Positions 5,913-13,226 of a stretch of 16,229 bases of DNA are shown one piece after another; within the stretch, counting starts at the first letter, position 1, and each line of letters opens with the position of its first letter. The notes under the pieces are model-generated. The model searched no databases and had not been told where the DNA came from. It worked only from the letters and a program-made list of their open reading frames with translations. Source of the DNA: JBEKDJ01 sp050014415 (lineage in GTDB: Bacteria > Desulfobacterota > BSN033 > UBA1163); the NCBI GenBank assembly GCA_050014415.1, contig JBEKDJ010000083.1, forward strand, positions 1 to 16,229, read 5' to 3'. Both the position numbers and the translations under genes were made by a program.

Positions 5913-6632
5913 CTATTTTCTCATCAAGGTGACGAAAATGGAGAGAAACATCTTAAAGACATAATAAAGCGGTTTCCATCCGCTATGCATCGATTTCTTG
6001 TCTCGATTTTCAAACATCACCACCGGCACCTCCCGAATTCGAAACCCCGCCCGATGAAGCATGATGATCACATCCGCATCGGGATAATCACAAGGGAATC
6101 TATTAGTGGAAACACATTCCAACACTCTTCGATTCATCGCTTGAAATCCAGAGGTGGGATCGGTAACCTTCTGGTAGATAAGAAGGGATGAGATCATCCC
6201 AAAGAGTCTCATTCCCAATCTCTGCATGAGCGGGGCCCGGTAAGGTGGAGTGGCTGAGCCGATTCCTTGGATTTCAAGGAAACGGGATCCGATCGCGATA
6301 TCGGCTTCCTCTTTCTGGATCACAGCGAGGAGATAGACAATGGAAGAGGGATCGTGCTGACCGTCTCCATCCATCTGGACTAACTCGTCGTAGCCCTTCA
6401 TTAGGGCATACTTATAACCCGTTTGGAGGGCTGTGCCATAGCCAAGGTTGAATGGGTGGGAGGTTACCCTTGCTCCGCCTCTGAGGGCTACCTCTCGGGT
6501 ACGATCCGTCGAGCCATCATTCACCACCAGAATATCGGCATGGGGGATGTGTTGGCGGATCCCACGGAGGACATCAGCAATCCTAACCTCTTCATTATAG
6601 GCAGGAATGAGGGCAAGAGTTTTCAAAGGCAT
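5913..6632 (-). CDS. GT2 glycosyltransferase, dolichyl/polyprenyl-phosphate sugar synthase-like
   Basis: A 239-residue GT-A fold enzyme with IPAYNEE at residues 9-15, VVNDGSTD at 36-43, and the metal-binding DGDGQHDP motif at 88-95. The later TSGFQAMNRRVLE acceptor-loop region and the ENRDKKSMHSGWKPLYYV end match DPM1-like enzymes. The family transfers mannose, glucose or a related sugar from a nucleotide sugar to a polyprenyl phosphate on the cytoplasmic face of the membrane. There is only one weakly hydrophobic C-terminal segment (YYVFKMFLSIFVTLM), so membrane attachment may depend on the neighbouring DUF2304 protein. The ATG has an AAGGTG site 8 nt upstream and overlaps the end of the AlkP-family gene by 38 bp, which suggests translational coupling. 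The lipid-P-sugar product would be the natural donor for the GT39 enzyme of this cluster. The sugar is unknown. Confidence 0.85.
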   Translation of the reverse strand: MPLKTLALIPAYNEEVRIADVLRGIRQHIPHADILVVNDGSTDRTREVALRGGARVTSHPFNLGYGTALQTGYKYALMKGYDELVQMDGDGQHDPSSIVYLLAVIQKEEADIAIGSRFLEIQGIGSATPPYRAPLMQRLGMRLFGMISSLLIYQKVTDPTSGFQAMNRRVLECVSTNRFPCDYPDADVIIMLHRAGFRIREVPVVMFENRDKKSMHSGWKPLYYVFKMFLSIFVTLMRK

Positions 6633-8181
6633 CGATCAGCACCTTTCCATCCATGTCTTCGGGGATGGGGGTATCCATCAGAAATAGGACCGAAGGGGCG
6701 ATATCATAAATTCGTACATTTCTTAATTCTACCCCTTGCTTAATACCTTCTCCTCTGAGAAAAAAGATACCATTCGGTCTGTGAGTCCCGGACACTGGGG
6801 TACGAGGCTCAAAAATGGCATTAGAAAACCATTCAAAATCCCCAGGGTCTAAATATCCATCCTCTGGCAGGACGACGATGTCCGGTAGTCCCTCAGAATA
6901 GGGTCCAAAGTAGAGCTCCTCTTTCTTGTAGATCCTCCGGGAGTAATGTTTCCGGATACCTGGAATTTCGAGCTCCTCTAATTTCGAGATAATCCCTCCT
7001 CTCAGGGACTCGTACTCTTCTTCCGACATTGCTCCACTTGTATCCTCATCCGTTTTTCTCCTTCGATTAATGTAGATCTGTCCAAACCCACCCATCGCAA
7101 ACGCCTTTGTCCTGTCCCAGTCCACATCATGATAGGAGAGAAACAAGATCCTCAGCAGGGACTCGAAAAGCGTGGTTCTGTTGACCCGGGTCTGCAGATT
7201 TTCAAAACCCAGTCGGAGGGCAAGTTGATGTATGTTTTGAAGGGTCATCCCCCCTCGAAAGAGCCAATACTTCAGGGTGGTGATCCAGTCTTTTTTCAAC
7301 TGTAGCAGACCTTCCTTCATGAGCCAGTTATTCGTATAGAACTTTTGATACAGGGGTCCTGCCCCATGGTCTGAGACGACCATCAGATAATCTTTCTTGT
7401 CCAGAGCCTGAAGGTAATCCCCCAATATCGAATCCATTCTCTGATAAAGCTGGAGGATGGCATTCCCATATTTCTTAGATTTCTCTGGATCATGTTTTGG
7501 ATGGTTCTTATCGATATGATTCCAAAAAAAATGTTGTACCTGATCGGTTTCGATAAAATGGATCATTAAGAAATCCCAGGGATATCGATCCATGAGATAT
7601 CGGCTTGTCCGATATCGAATATCGAGGCTCTCCATCAGGGAAGAAAGATAATCTTCCTCCTTCCCCACGGCAAAAACCTTCTTGGGAAGAATGGGATATC
7701 GGTCTCCTATATAATCTTCAATCTCCTTTTTCAAGTGTGCGGGGTAGGTAATATTCTGGGCCGACACGGGCGTCAAGAGGCCCGTGACCATAACTCCATT
7801 GACTTTCTTTGGGGGATAGGTAAGGGGGAGGTTAAGGATGGCCACTTTTTTCCCTGACTCTCCCAAAATATCCCAGAGCGTTTGATTTCCCAATGCCCTC
7901 GAATCGACCAATTTCCAATGCCCTGTCCCTGCATCTTTTTTCAACCAGTGGATCGTCCCGTGTTTGCCCGCGTTCTTGCCTGTCACCATGGACAGAATAT
8001 TGTTGACAGTGATGGGTGGAAATTCAGCAGACAGCTCCCCCCACACCCCTTCTTCCATCAGTTTTTGGAAAGAGGGCAGAAGACCTTCTCTCACCCAGGG
8101 GTGAATTAAGTCAAAGGTCCCCGCATCAACACAGACGACAAAGACTCTTCTCCGCTTTTCTGGTTGGTGAATTCCCATCAC
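6595..8181 (-). CDS. AlkP-superfamily phosphohydrolase/phosphodiesterase (COG3379-like)
   Basis: A 528-residue member of the alkaline phosphatase/type I phosphodiesterase superfamily. Metal and nucleophile residues are all visible: Asp19 in VVCVDAGTFD, the nucleophile Thr58 in FPPITVNNILSMVTGKNAGKHG (54-75), Asp213 and His217 in ETDQVQHFFW, Asp271-His272 in VVSDHGAGP, and the late His of SGTHRPNGIFFLRG. No signal peptide or membrane helix is seen, so a cytoplasmic place is likely, unlike classical periplasmic phosphatases. The ending (YDIAPSVLFLMDTPIPEDMDGKV) is typical of predicted phosphohydrolases/phosphomutases often found beside glycosyltransferases. The start is GTG 8181 or the adjacent ATG 8178. 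The gap to the flippase-like gene is 4-7 bp. The substrate is unknown: a sugar phosphate, lipid pyrophosphate or phosphodiester on the glycan are all possible. Confidence 0.8.
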   Translation of the reverse strand: MMGIHQPEKRRRVFVVCVDAGTFDLIHPWVREGLLPSFQKLMEEGVWGELSAEFPPITVNNILSMVTGKNAGKHGTIHWLKKDAGTGHWKLVDSRALGNQTLWDILGESGKKVAILNLPLTYPPKKVNGVMVTGLLTPVSAQNITYPAHLKKEIEDYIGDRYPILPKKVFAVGKEEDYLSSLMESLDIRYRTSRYLMDRYPWDFLMIHFIETDQVQHFFWNHIDKNHPKHDPEKSKKYGNAILQLYQRMDSILGDYLQALDKKDYLMVVSDHGAGPLYQKFYTNNWLMKEGLLQLKKDWITTLKYWLFRGGMTLQNIHQLALRLGFENLQTRVNRTTLFESLLRILFLSYHDVDWDRTKAFAMGGFGQIYINRRRKTDEDTSGAMSEEEYESLRGGIISKLEELEIPGIRKHYSRRIYKKEELYFGPYSEGLPDIVVLPEDGYLDPGDFEWFSNAIFEPRTPVSGTHRPNGIFFLRGEGIKQGVELRNVRIYDIAPSVLFLMDTPIPEDMDGKVLIDAFENSCPHSCL

Positions 8182-8185
8182 GAAC

Positions 8186-9157
8186 TTAACCCTTTTGCCC
8201 CACTCCTTGCCATTTACTCTTTAGGAAGAAGAAGAGGTGATTGAGAAGGATCAGGAAGAGCAAAGAGGCGGTCAAAAGAATGCGCTGCCCCAATACGAAT
8301 CGCAGGATTTGGTCTTTGGGGATTCCGATCAAAAGGAGGGCTCCCCAAGATCCCAATTCAAGGACCCCCAGGCTTCCCGGGGTAATATTAATCACTCCGC
8401 TGATCTGGATAACAGGGATCACAAAGAGGCTTTGAAGTAAAGAGAGGTTCACATTTAAGGACAACCCGGTGAAAAAGAACCTTAGAACGAGAAGCAAGTA
8501 TGCTCCCACGCTCCAGGCCACGATCGTAAGGAAGCCGTTCAGCCCGAAAGAGTACTCCCACTTTGTTTCACCCCGTTGCAGGCTGATCCGATTTCTAATG
8601 ATTGGGAGCTCTAGTATCCTCCGATAAAGCCGGATCAAAAGGTGGAATGTCCCTTCTCCCTTCCAACGGAGGATGAGAAGGAACCCTCCCACAAAGACCC
8701 CCATGACCATGAGAGACCTGATCGGCGAAAGGATTTTCATCACAAACAGAAGGGAAGGGACGACGACAACGATAAAAACGACGACATCCAACAATCGGTC
8801 CAAGGTAACCGAAAAAAGAGAAGCAGATAGGGGAAGGTTCTGGTGTTGTTTGAGATAATAAGTCCTCACGCTCAGGAGACTCATATCTTTTGGCATGATG
8901 TAGCCGAGCATGTAGCTGTGGATCATCCATTTGTAAAAAGGGAGAAACCTCGATCCATCTTTCTTCGAAATGGCATCAACAATTCTTTTCCAGCGAAGTG
9001 TATGCAGTAGAATGAAAGCGAGTGTGGAAAAGAGTATTCCAAGGACGTAGATCCATTCGACGTGGAGATGGAGGAGTTCCCGGACGTCTCCGAGAAGAAA
9101 GACCATGGCGAGAAGGCCCAAGGCTAAGATCCATTTCGCAAATGTCCTCCATCTCAT
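8186..9157 (-). CDS. Flippase-like membrane protein (lysylphosphatidylglycerol synthase TM-domain family)
   Basis: A 323-residue polytopic membrane protein with about eight hydrophobic segments, beginning with WILALGLLAMVFLLGDV near residue 10. The pattern resembles COG0392/UPF0104 proteins: RWKRIVDAI after helix 2, LGYIMPKDMSLLSVRTYYLK near residue 95, LDRLLDVVVFIVVVVPSLL near 123-142, and ITPGSLGVLELGSWGALLL in the C-terminal half, where the PGSLGVLE motif is typical. These proteins are the membrane half of MprF-like enzymes and are common in glycan and glycolipid clusters, where they are proposed to move or organise lipids. There is no soluble synthase domain here. The ATG is 28 bp after the methyltransferase stop. 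A role in moving the lipid-linked sugar is inferred from the neighbours. Confidence 0.75.
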   Translation of the reverse strand: MRWRTFAKWILALGLLAMVFLLGDVRELLHLHVEWIYVLGILFSTLAFILLHTLRWKRIVDAISKKDGSRFLPFYKWMIHSYMLGYIMPKDMSLLSVRTYYLKQHQNLPLSASLFSVTLDRLLDVVVFIVVVVPSLLFVMKILSPIRSLMVMGVFVGGFLLILRWKGEGTFHLLIRLYRRILELPIIRNRISLQRGETKWEYSFGLNGFLTIVAWSVGAYLLLVLRFFFTGLSLNVNLSLLQSLFVIPVIQISGVINITPGSLGVLELGSWGALLLIGIPKDQILRFVLGQRILLTASLLFLILLNHLFFFLKSKWQGVGQKG

Positions 9158-9185
9158 CTTACTGCGCCCGCTCCGTTCTATCCTT

Positions 9186-9962
9186 TCAATCCTCCGTTGA
9201 CTTCCGTTCTGCCACCATGGCCATAAACGCTCCGAAGCGCCCGAAGCATTGAGCCGCTGCCTTTTCCAGGGTCTCCGCCAAACTGATCAAACGCCCGGGC
9301 ACATAGGGAAATGGGATAACCCGACATTTTGAACAACGAATCACCTCCAAATGGTTCTTCTGAAAAATCTTCTCTAATTCCTTCACGGAAAAGTAGCGTG
9401 TATAAATGAGCGGAGCCTCATGATACCTGGTCGCCTTATGGCGAGTATATCGATATCCCCACCCCCGAAGAATTCGATAAAAATAGGCGAGGAAAAGAAA
9501 ACTGCTCCGGTGGGGAAGACCGAGGATGACCCTTTTAGAAACCCTGCAAATTTCGTTAATCGCTTCTTCGAATACAGGAAGGTGATTGAAGGCATTGACG
9601 CTCACAGCGATATCGAACGCACCATCCTTAAAGGGAAGCTGAAGTGCACTCGCCTCAACATAGGACTCTGCGCTCTGATGATCACGGGCTTGATTCAGCA
9701 TGGCCCGGCTGAGATCCAAGCCGATCACATCAGCTCCCTGGGAACGGAAGAGCCGCGCGAATCTTCCCGTCCCACAGGCGACATCAAGGACTCTCTTTCC
9801 AACCAGGTTAAGGGAATCGACGCCCGCCAAAACCGCTCTTTTTTGAAGAGAATCCACCAGTTTCCCGCCGGGATGTTCAAACCGGATCGCCTCATACTCC
9901 TCAGCAACTCTCTCAATCTTATAAAAAGATTCGGTTCCTTTATCTGGGCTTCGGAATTTCAC
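9186..9962 (-). CDS. Class I SAM-dependent methyltransferase
   Basis: A 258-residue Rossmann methyltransferase of the UbiE/Methyltransf_11 type. SAM motif I is VLDVACGTGRFARLF (residues 58-72), followed by the acidic ribose-binding strand GLDLS (81-85) and LPFKDGAFDIAVSVNAFNHL (109-128, motifs II and III). The C-terminal part, with HKATRYHEAPLIYTRYFSV, is not recognisable as a particular subfamily. The gene begins with GTG at 9962, and GTGA overlaps the TGA stop of the GT4 gene, so the two are translationally coupled. In this setting it probably methylates the glycan or its lipid carrier, but lipoquinone-type or small-molecule substrates cannot be excluded from sequence. Confidence 0.8.
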   Translation of the reverse strand: MKFRSPDKGTESFYKIERVAEEYEAIRFEHPGGKLVDSLQKRAVLAGVDSLNLVGKRVLDVACGTGRFARLFRSQGADVIGLDLSRAMLNQARDHQSAESYVEASALQLPFKDGAFDIAVSVNAFNHLPVFEEAINEICRVSKRVILGLPHRSSFLFLAYFYRILRGWGYRYTRHKATRYHEAPLIYTRYFSVKELEKIFQKNHLEVIRCSKCRVIPFPYVPGRLISLAETLEKAAAQCFGRFGAFMAMVAERKSTED

Positions 9963-11083
9963 CCGTTCCTCATTCTCCGGTGCTCTAACACCTCCTGGTA
10001 AAACAGAACCATCTGCTGTCCGACCCGATCCAACGCGAACCTCTCTACACTGGGAGGACCATTCTCTCTAATCGTTTTTAGCAGAGGTCTGTTCTGGAGG
10101 AGTTCGATCATCTTCTCCGCATACGCCTGTGGACGATCATGTTCCCCTTGATTGACGAAGAGACCATTATGGTGATCCCGAACTAATTCTCCGATTCCGT
10201 CTTTCTGTGAGGTCACAATCGCACACCCCGCAGCCAGGCCCTCTAAAATGCTTGGAGGAATGTCGATCATCCCCACGGTGGTTTGAACGGCATAGACAAA
10301 AAGGTCGACGGATTTTAGAAACTTGGGCACTTCAACATCACCAAGAATATCAACATTCTTCTGAAGTTGGTGCTCCCGAACAAACCAGTCAATGTATTCC
10401 TTCTCCTTTCTCGTCTCTTCCATAAACTGAATCCCCGGGAGGTCAACGGCCAAATAAAAATGAGTTTTGGGATATTGTCTTAAGACAAGAGGAATGGCCT
10501 CGACCAGATATCGTACCCCCTTTCTCCGAAAGGGAGCTCCCATCGTCCCTACCGAAACCTCATCCGGGTGCCCCCAATCGTAACGGGATGAGGAGCGGAA
10601 CCGTTCTAAATCAATAAAGGGCGGGATATAAATCGCATGGGGCATCTGGACCTTCTCCTGGATACCCTTGCTGACACAAGTGACCCCGTCCAAGAAATCA
10701 AAGAAAGACCGATGTTCGCAAGGTCCGAGAAGGCTGTGAACCACAGGAAGGCCACTCGTTCTCTTCACCCATGAAGCAAGGCGTGCAAATTGTGGGAAGC
10801 TTGATAAACTATGGACCAGATCAAAATCCCTTCGATGGGTTCTGAAATACAATACCGATTTCAGAGCGAAAAGGATCTGAGCTCTTCTTTTGAGTGGAGA
10901 CTCATTAAATACCAGGAACTCATATTTCAACCCCTCGGAAATAGCACTTCGGTCTCCCCATTGCCCTGTGACAATGGTGACTTCGCTTCCCTGTTTTACC
11001 AACCATCGCCCCAGGTCAAGAGCGTATTGCCTCGCTCCGCTTCCCCTCGTTGCAATGCCATACCCATAGAGGCAAATCTTCAT
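9959..11083 (-). CDS. GT4-family (GT-B) glycosyltransferase
   Basis: About 374 residues from ATG 11083. A TTG just upstream at 11086 is also possible, but the GGGG ribosome-site bases fit the ATG better. The N-terminal Rossmann domain starts KICLYGYGIATRGSGARQYA with the glycine-rich donor loop and continues LDLGRWLVKQGSEVTIVTG. The C-terminal domain has VGTMGAPFRRKGVRYLVEAI and the nucleotide-sugar motif PPSILEGLAAGCAIVTSQKD followed by GIGELVRDHHNGLFV, where the EGLAAG Glu is the GT4 signature. These enzymes act at the cytoplasmic membrane face and retain sugar configuration. It leads the compact part of the cluster, after a 272-bp gap. Donor and acceptor are unknown. Confidence 0.85.
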   Translation of the reverse strand: MKICLYGYGIATRGSGARQYALDLGRWLVKQGSEVTIVTGQWGDRSAISEGLKYEFLVFNESPLKRRAQILFALKSVLYFRTHRRDFDLVHSLSSFPQFARLASWVKRTSGLPVVHSLLGPCEHRSFFDFLDGVTCVSKGIQEKVQMPHAIYIPPFIDLERFRSSSRYDWGHPDEVSVGTMGAPFRRKGVRYLVEAIPLVLRQYPKTHFYLAVDLPGIQFMEETRKEKEYIDWFVREHQLQKNVDILGDVEVPKFLKSVDLFVYAVQTTVGMIDIPPSILEGLAAGCAIVTSQKDGIGELVRDHHNGLFVNQGEHDRPQAYAEKMIELLQNRPLLKTIRENGPPSVERFALDRVGQQMVLFYQEVLEHRRMRNG

Positions 11084-11132
11084 CAAGACCCCACAAAATG
11101 ATAAAGGAAATCTAATTGATTAGGCATTAGAA

Positions 11133-11314
11133 GTCAACCCTCCGGATCACCGGCCGGAAGGCCAAGACTTGCTCAGGGTTGACCCTGACCCGAGTTTCTT
11201 TGCCCCGTCTTCAAAGGCGAGTCCTGAACCGTGCCGGCCCTGTACCGTCATGGTGCAGGGCTGGTACAGGGCGGGGTTGGCGGGATCGATCGGGTCAACT
11301 CGAATTCCCCGATC
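11133..11314. promoter_or_regulatory. Hairpin-rich intergenic region between GT39 and GT4 genes
   Basis: The 275-bp gap at 11084-11358 interrupts an otherwise compact operon and is more GC-rich than its neighbours. It holds several perfect inverted repeats: GTCAACCCT (11133-11141) with AGGGTTGAC (11175-11183); GTTGACCC (11178-11185) with GGGTCAAC (11292-11299); GCCCTGTACC (11237-11246) with GGTACAGGGC (11263-11272), or alternatively with the 9/10-matching GGTGCAGGGC (11252-11261); and GATCGGG (11288-11294) with CCCGATC (11308-11314). The first two stems share bases and exclude each other. No convincing protein is encoded here. It could be an attenuator, a structured leader of the GT4 transcript, a processing site or a decayed repeat element. 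Confidence 0.5.
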
Positions 11315-11358
11315 TCTTCATGGTCGTTTCGACTCCGTCATTGGTGATTCTTCGATTC

Positions 11359-12939
11359 TTAGAAACGTGAAGGGGGGTGCGAGGCGGGATAAAGGACTTC
11401 AAAAACAACAGTTCTTTGATTCTTCTTCCTCCTCTCGAGTATTGGAGCCAAATCCTCATTTTTTATTTTTCCGAAAAAGTTCGGAGAATCCTCCTGAATT
11501 GTTTCATCAACAATGAGGTATCGAACCCCTTTAGAGCGGGCCGCCACGAGAATTTCTTCGTAACTACCTCGAGGGATCCTTACCCACGTCCGTTCTGCAT
11601 AAAAGGCTTCTTGTGGCAAACTGCTCATCAATTTCCCTTCCTTCGCGAGATGATCCTTCATCCAGAGACCGACTTCTTTCTGTATGAAACGGTGTTCCCG
11701 GGGATGGATCACTCTCCCTTGAGCGAAAAGCACAATGAGAATAATAATGAGGAAGGTGGCTGGGAATTTCCTTTGGAGTTTTTCTTCCTGAAACCTCTTA
11801 CGCGCCCAACTCGTGATTTCCACAAAACCAACAGCTGCCCAGGGCAGAGCAATGGAGACCACGTGAGAGGTATACCTCCGATCGACCCAGAAAAAAGCAT
11901 GGATGAAAGCAAAGAAATAGACGAAATAGGAAATCAAATAGAGATTTCCTTTGATGGAGAAAGATTTTCCCTTGCTCAATATCAGTCCAAGGATAAGGAG
12001 GAGGGACAGCAATGGTGTATAGACCTGTTGGAACTTATAAAGAGACTGCAAAAAACCAATCCCCATCTTTTTCACTACGCTCATCGGGGACTTGAGCAGT
12101 GAAGAGAACGAGATCTCCTTCTTCACTCTGATCCTCTCAACAGGAAGTTCTGCCTCCTCTGAAGAAGATCCGATCGAGACAGAGACCTTCTTTGAGATTT
12201 GCCACCTCCCTGTCTCTTTCCTTAATTGGATGAAATAAGGGAAGGAGAGAACCAGAAAAGAAGAAATGGTCAATAAGATGATGACAGCCCTTTTCGCCCA
12301 AGGCCTTCTCTCTTTGGCCGGATTGATCAATAACATCCAGACCCCAAAGATAAGAAGAAACCCTATTCCTTCGGGCCTTGTAAGATAGCTAAAACAAGTG
12401 AAAAGACTAAAAAGGAGGATGTCTTTAAATCGGCCTTTATCGAAGGCCTTCCAACCGAAAAGAACGGATGTGGCAAGGAGGAAGTGAAAGGTGGATTCCG
12501 TCAAAACAGAGCCAGAAGGGATGTAGAGAAAAGGATGAACGGTCGCAAAGAGAGCAGAGAGCATGCCCACCTTCTCGTTAAAGATCGCTTTGCCCAGGTA
12601 AAAAACAGGAAGAACAAGGAGGGCTCCGAATATCACGGAGACTAAGATCCCTGCTATCTCGTCATTCGGAGTGAAAAAATGGAAAAGAGCAATCAAGCCT
12701 GGATAGCAAGGATGGGTCTTCCCTACACTCCAGTCCCCTGAGAGGATCTGTTTGGCGTGACCGATATATGCCGTCCCATCATTGTGGATCACCTCAGGGT
12801 AAACAAGAAGGGGAATTCTTATCAGGAAAGCAAAGAGGAGAAGGGCAAAAAGGAACCTCCGGTCATACTCCTTCTTTTCCTCATCCCAAAGACCAGAGAA
12901 ATTCTCTTTCCAGTAATTCAACTTCTCTCTTATCGACAC
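11359..12939 (-). CDS. GT39/ArnT-like membrane glycosyltransferase (polyprenyl-phosphate-sugar dependent)
   Basis: A 526-residue GT-C type protein. After a basic/acidic cytosolic lead (MSIREKLNYWKENFSGLWDE) comes a first helix, FLFALLLFAFLIRIPLLV, then the periplasmic catalytic loop VIHNDGTAYIGHAKQILSGD, whose Asp is the expected catalytic acid. About ten further hydrophobic segments run to residue ~410 and a soluble periplasmic domain of about 115 residues ends the protein. The CFSYLTRPEGIGFLL stretch is typical of GT39/PMT-2 proteins. Such enzymes use polyprenyl-phosphate sugars to modify lipid A, proteins or other glycans outside the cytoplasmic membrane, which fits the GT2 donor synthase in the same cluster. 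The start is GTG 12939 with a GAGAGG site. A competing overlapping reading frame with a stronger ribosome site lies just upstream (12881-12970). The substrate is unknown. Confidence 0.8.
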   Translation of the reverse strand: MSIREKLNYWKENFSGLWDEEKKEYDRRFLFALLLFAFLIRIPLLVYPEVIHNDGTAYIGHAKQILSGDWSVGKTHPCYPGLIALFHFFTPNDEIAGILVSVIFGALLVLPVFYLGKAIFNEKVGMLSALFATVHPFLYIPSGSVLTESTFHFLLATSVLFGWKAFDKGRFKDILLFSLFTCFSYLTRPEGIGFLLIFGVWMLLINPAKERRPWAKRAVIILLTISSFLVLSFPYFIQLRKETGRWQISKKVSVSIGSSSEEAELPVERIRVKKEISFSSLLKSPMSVVKKMGIGFLQSLYKFQQVYTPLLSLLLILGLILSKGKSFSIKGNLYLISYFVYFFAFIHAFFWVDRRYTSHVVSIALPWAAVGFVEITSWARKRFQEEKLQRKFPATFLIIILIVLFAQGRVIHPREHRFIQKEVGLWMKDHLAKEGKLMSSLPQEAFYAERTWVRIPRGSYEEILVAARSKGVRYLIVDETIQEDSPNFFGKIKNEDLAPILERRKKNQRTVVFEVLYPASHPPSRF

Positions 12940-12970
12940 CTTCCGCCTCTCCGTCCAATTCGAATCGCAT
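12881..12970 (-). other. Short overlapping upstream ORF with strong ribosome site
   Basis: ATG at 12970 is preceded by GGAGG (12979-12983) with an 8-nt gap, the best ribosome site in the neighbourhood. It opens a 29-codon frame (MRFELDGEAEGVDKREVELL..., ending WSLG) that runs out of frame across the GTG start of the GT39 gene and stops at TGA 12881-12883. It may be a regulatory upstream frame, or the original start of the GT39 gene after a one-base indel. Confidence 0.35.
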
Positions 12971-12986
12971 GATTAAAACCTCCATC

Positions 12987-13015
12987 ATTATTTCACAAGG
13001 GTATCGGAAATTCAA
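12987..13015 (-). promoter_or_regulatory. Candidate promoter for the glycan cluster
   Basis: On the minus strand TTGAAT (13010-13015), a 17-nt spacer and AATAAT (12987-12992) form a fair sigma-70-like promoter, with transcription expected to begin near 12980. It faces away from the plus-strand promoter at 13060-13089, so the 287-bp gap 12940-13226 holds divergent promoters. A start near 12980 would leave a very short leader before the 12970 ATG. Confidence 0.45.
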
Positions 13016-13059
13016 GAATGAGTAAATGACGAATAGAAAGAGTTATTTTCATGAGTATC

Positions 13060-13097
13060 TTGACTTCATCCCTCCTTATTCTCAATAATTGAGAATA
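13060..13097 (+). promoter_or_regulatory. Promoter with palindromic operator over the -10 box
   Basis: TTGACT (13060-13065), 18 nt, then AATAAT (13084-13089) makes a good sigma-70-like promoter for the plus-strand gene. The -10 box lies in the centre of a perfect palindrome, TATTCTCAA (13077-13085), TAA, TTGAGAATA (13089-13097). A dimeric repressor bound there would block the promoter. The regulator is unknown and not encoded next to it. Confidence 0.5.
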
Positions 13098-13226
13098 GGG
13101 ATGCAAGAAGAAATCGCATTCGAAATGACAAAGTCATCCATAGATAAGGCAATGCCGAGAGCGCATTTTTCAGCAAATTTTTTTTTCTACTTTCAAAATA
13201 GAAAACTCTGTCATCCTACGAAAAAG

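Noticed and set aside
11169..11516. Plus-strand frames across the 11.1-11.5 kb gap
   Set aside because: Their composition follows the GC-rich hairpins and the antisense of the GT39 3' end; no ribosome site or family motif.
13089..13226. N-terminal extension of the NodB-like protein from TTG 13089
   Set aside because: TTG 13089 falls inside the -10/palindrome, and residues before the signal-like helix look non-conserved in type; the alternative ATGs are noted in the feature.
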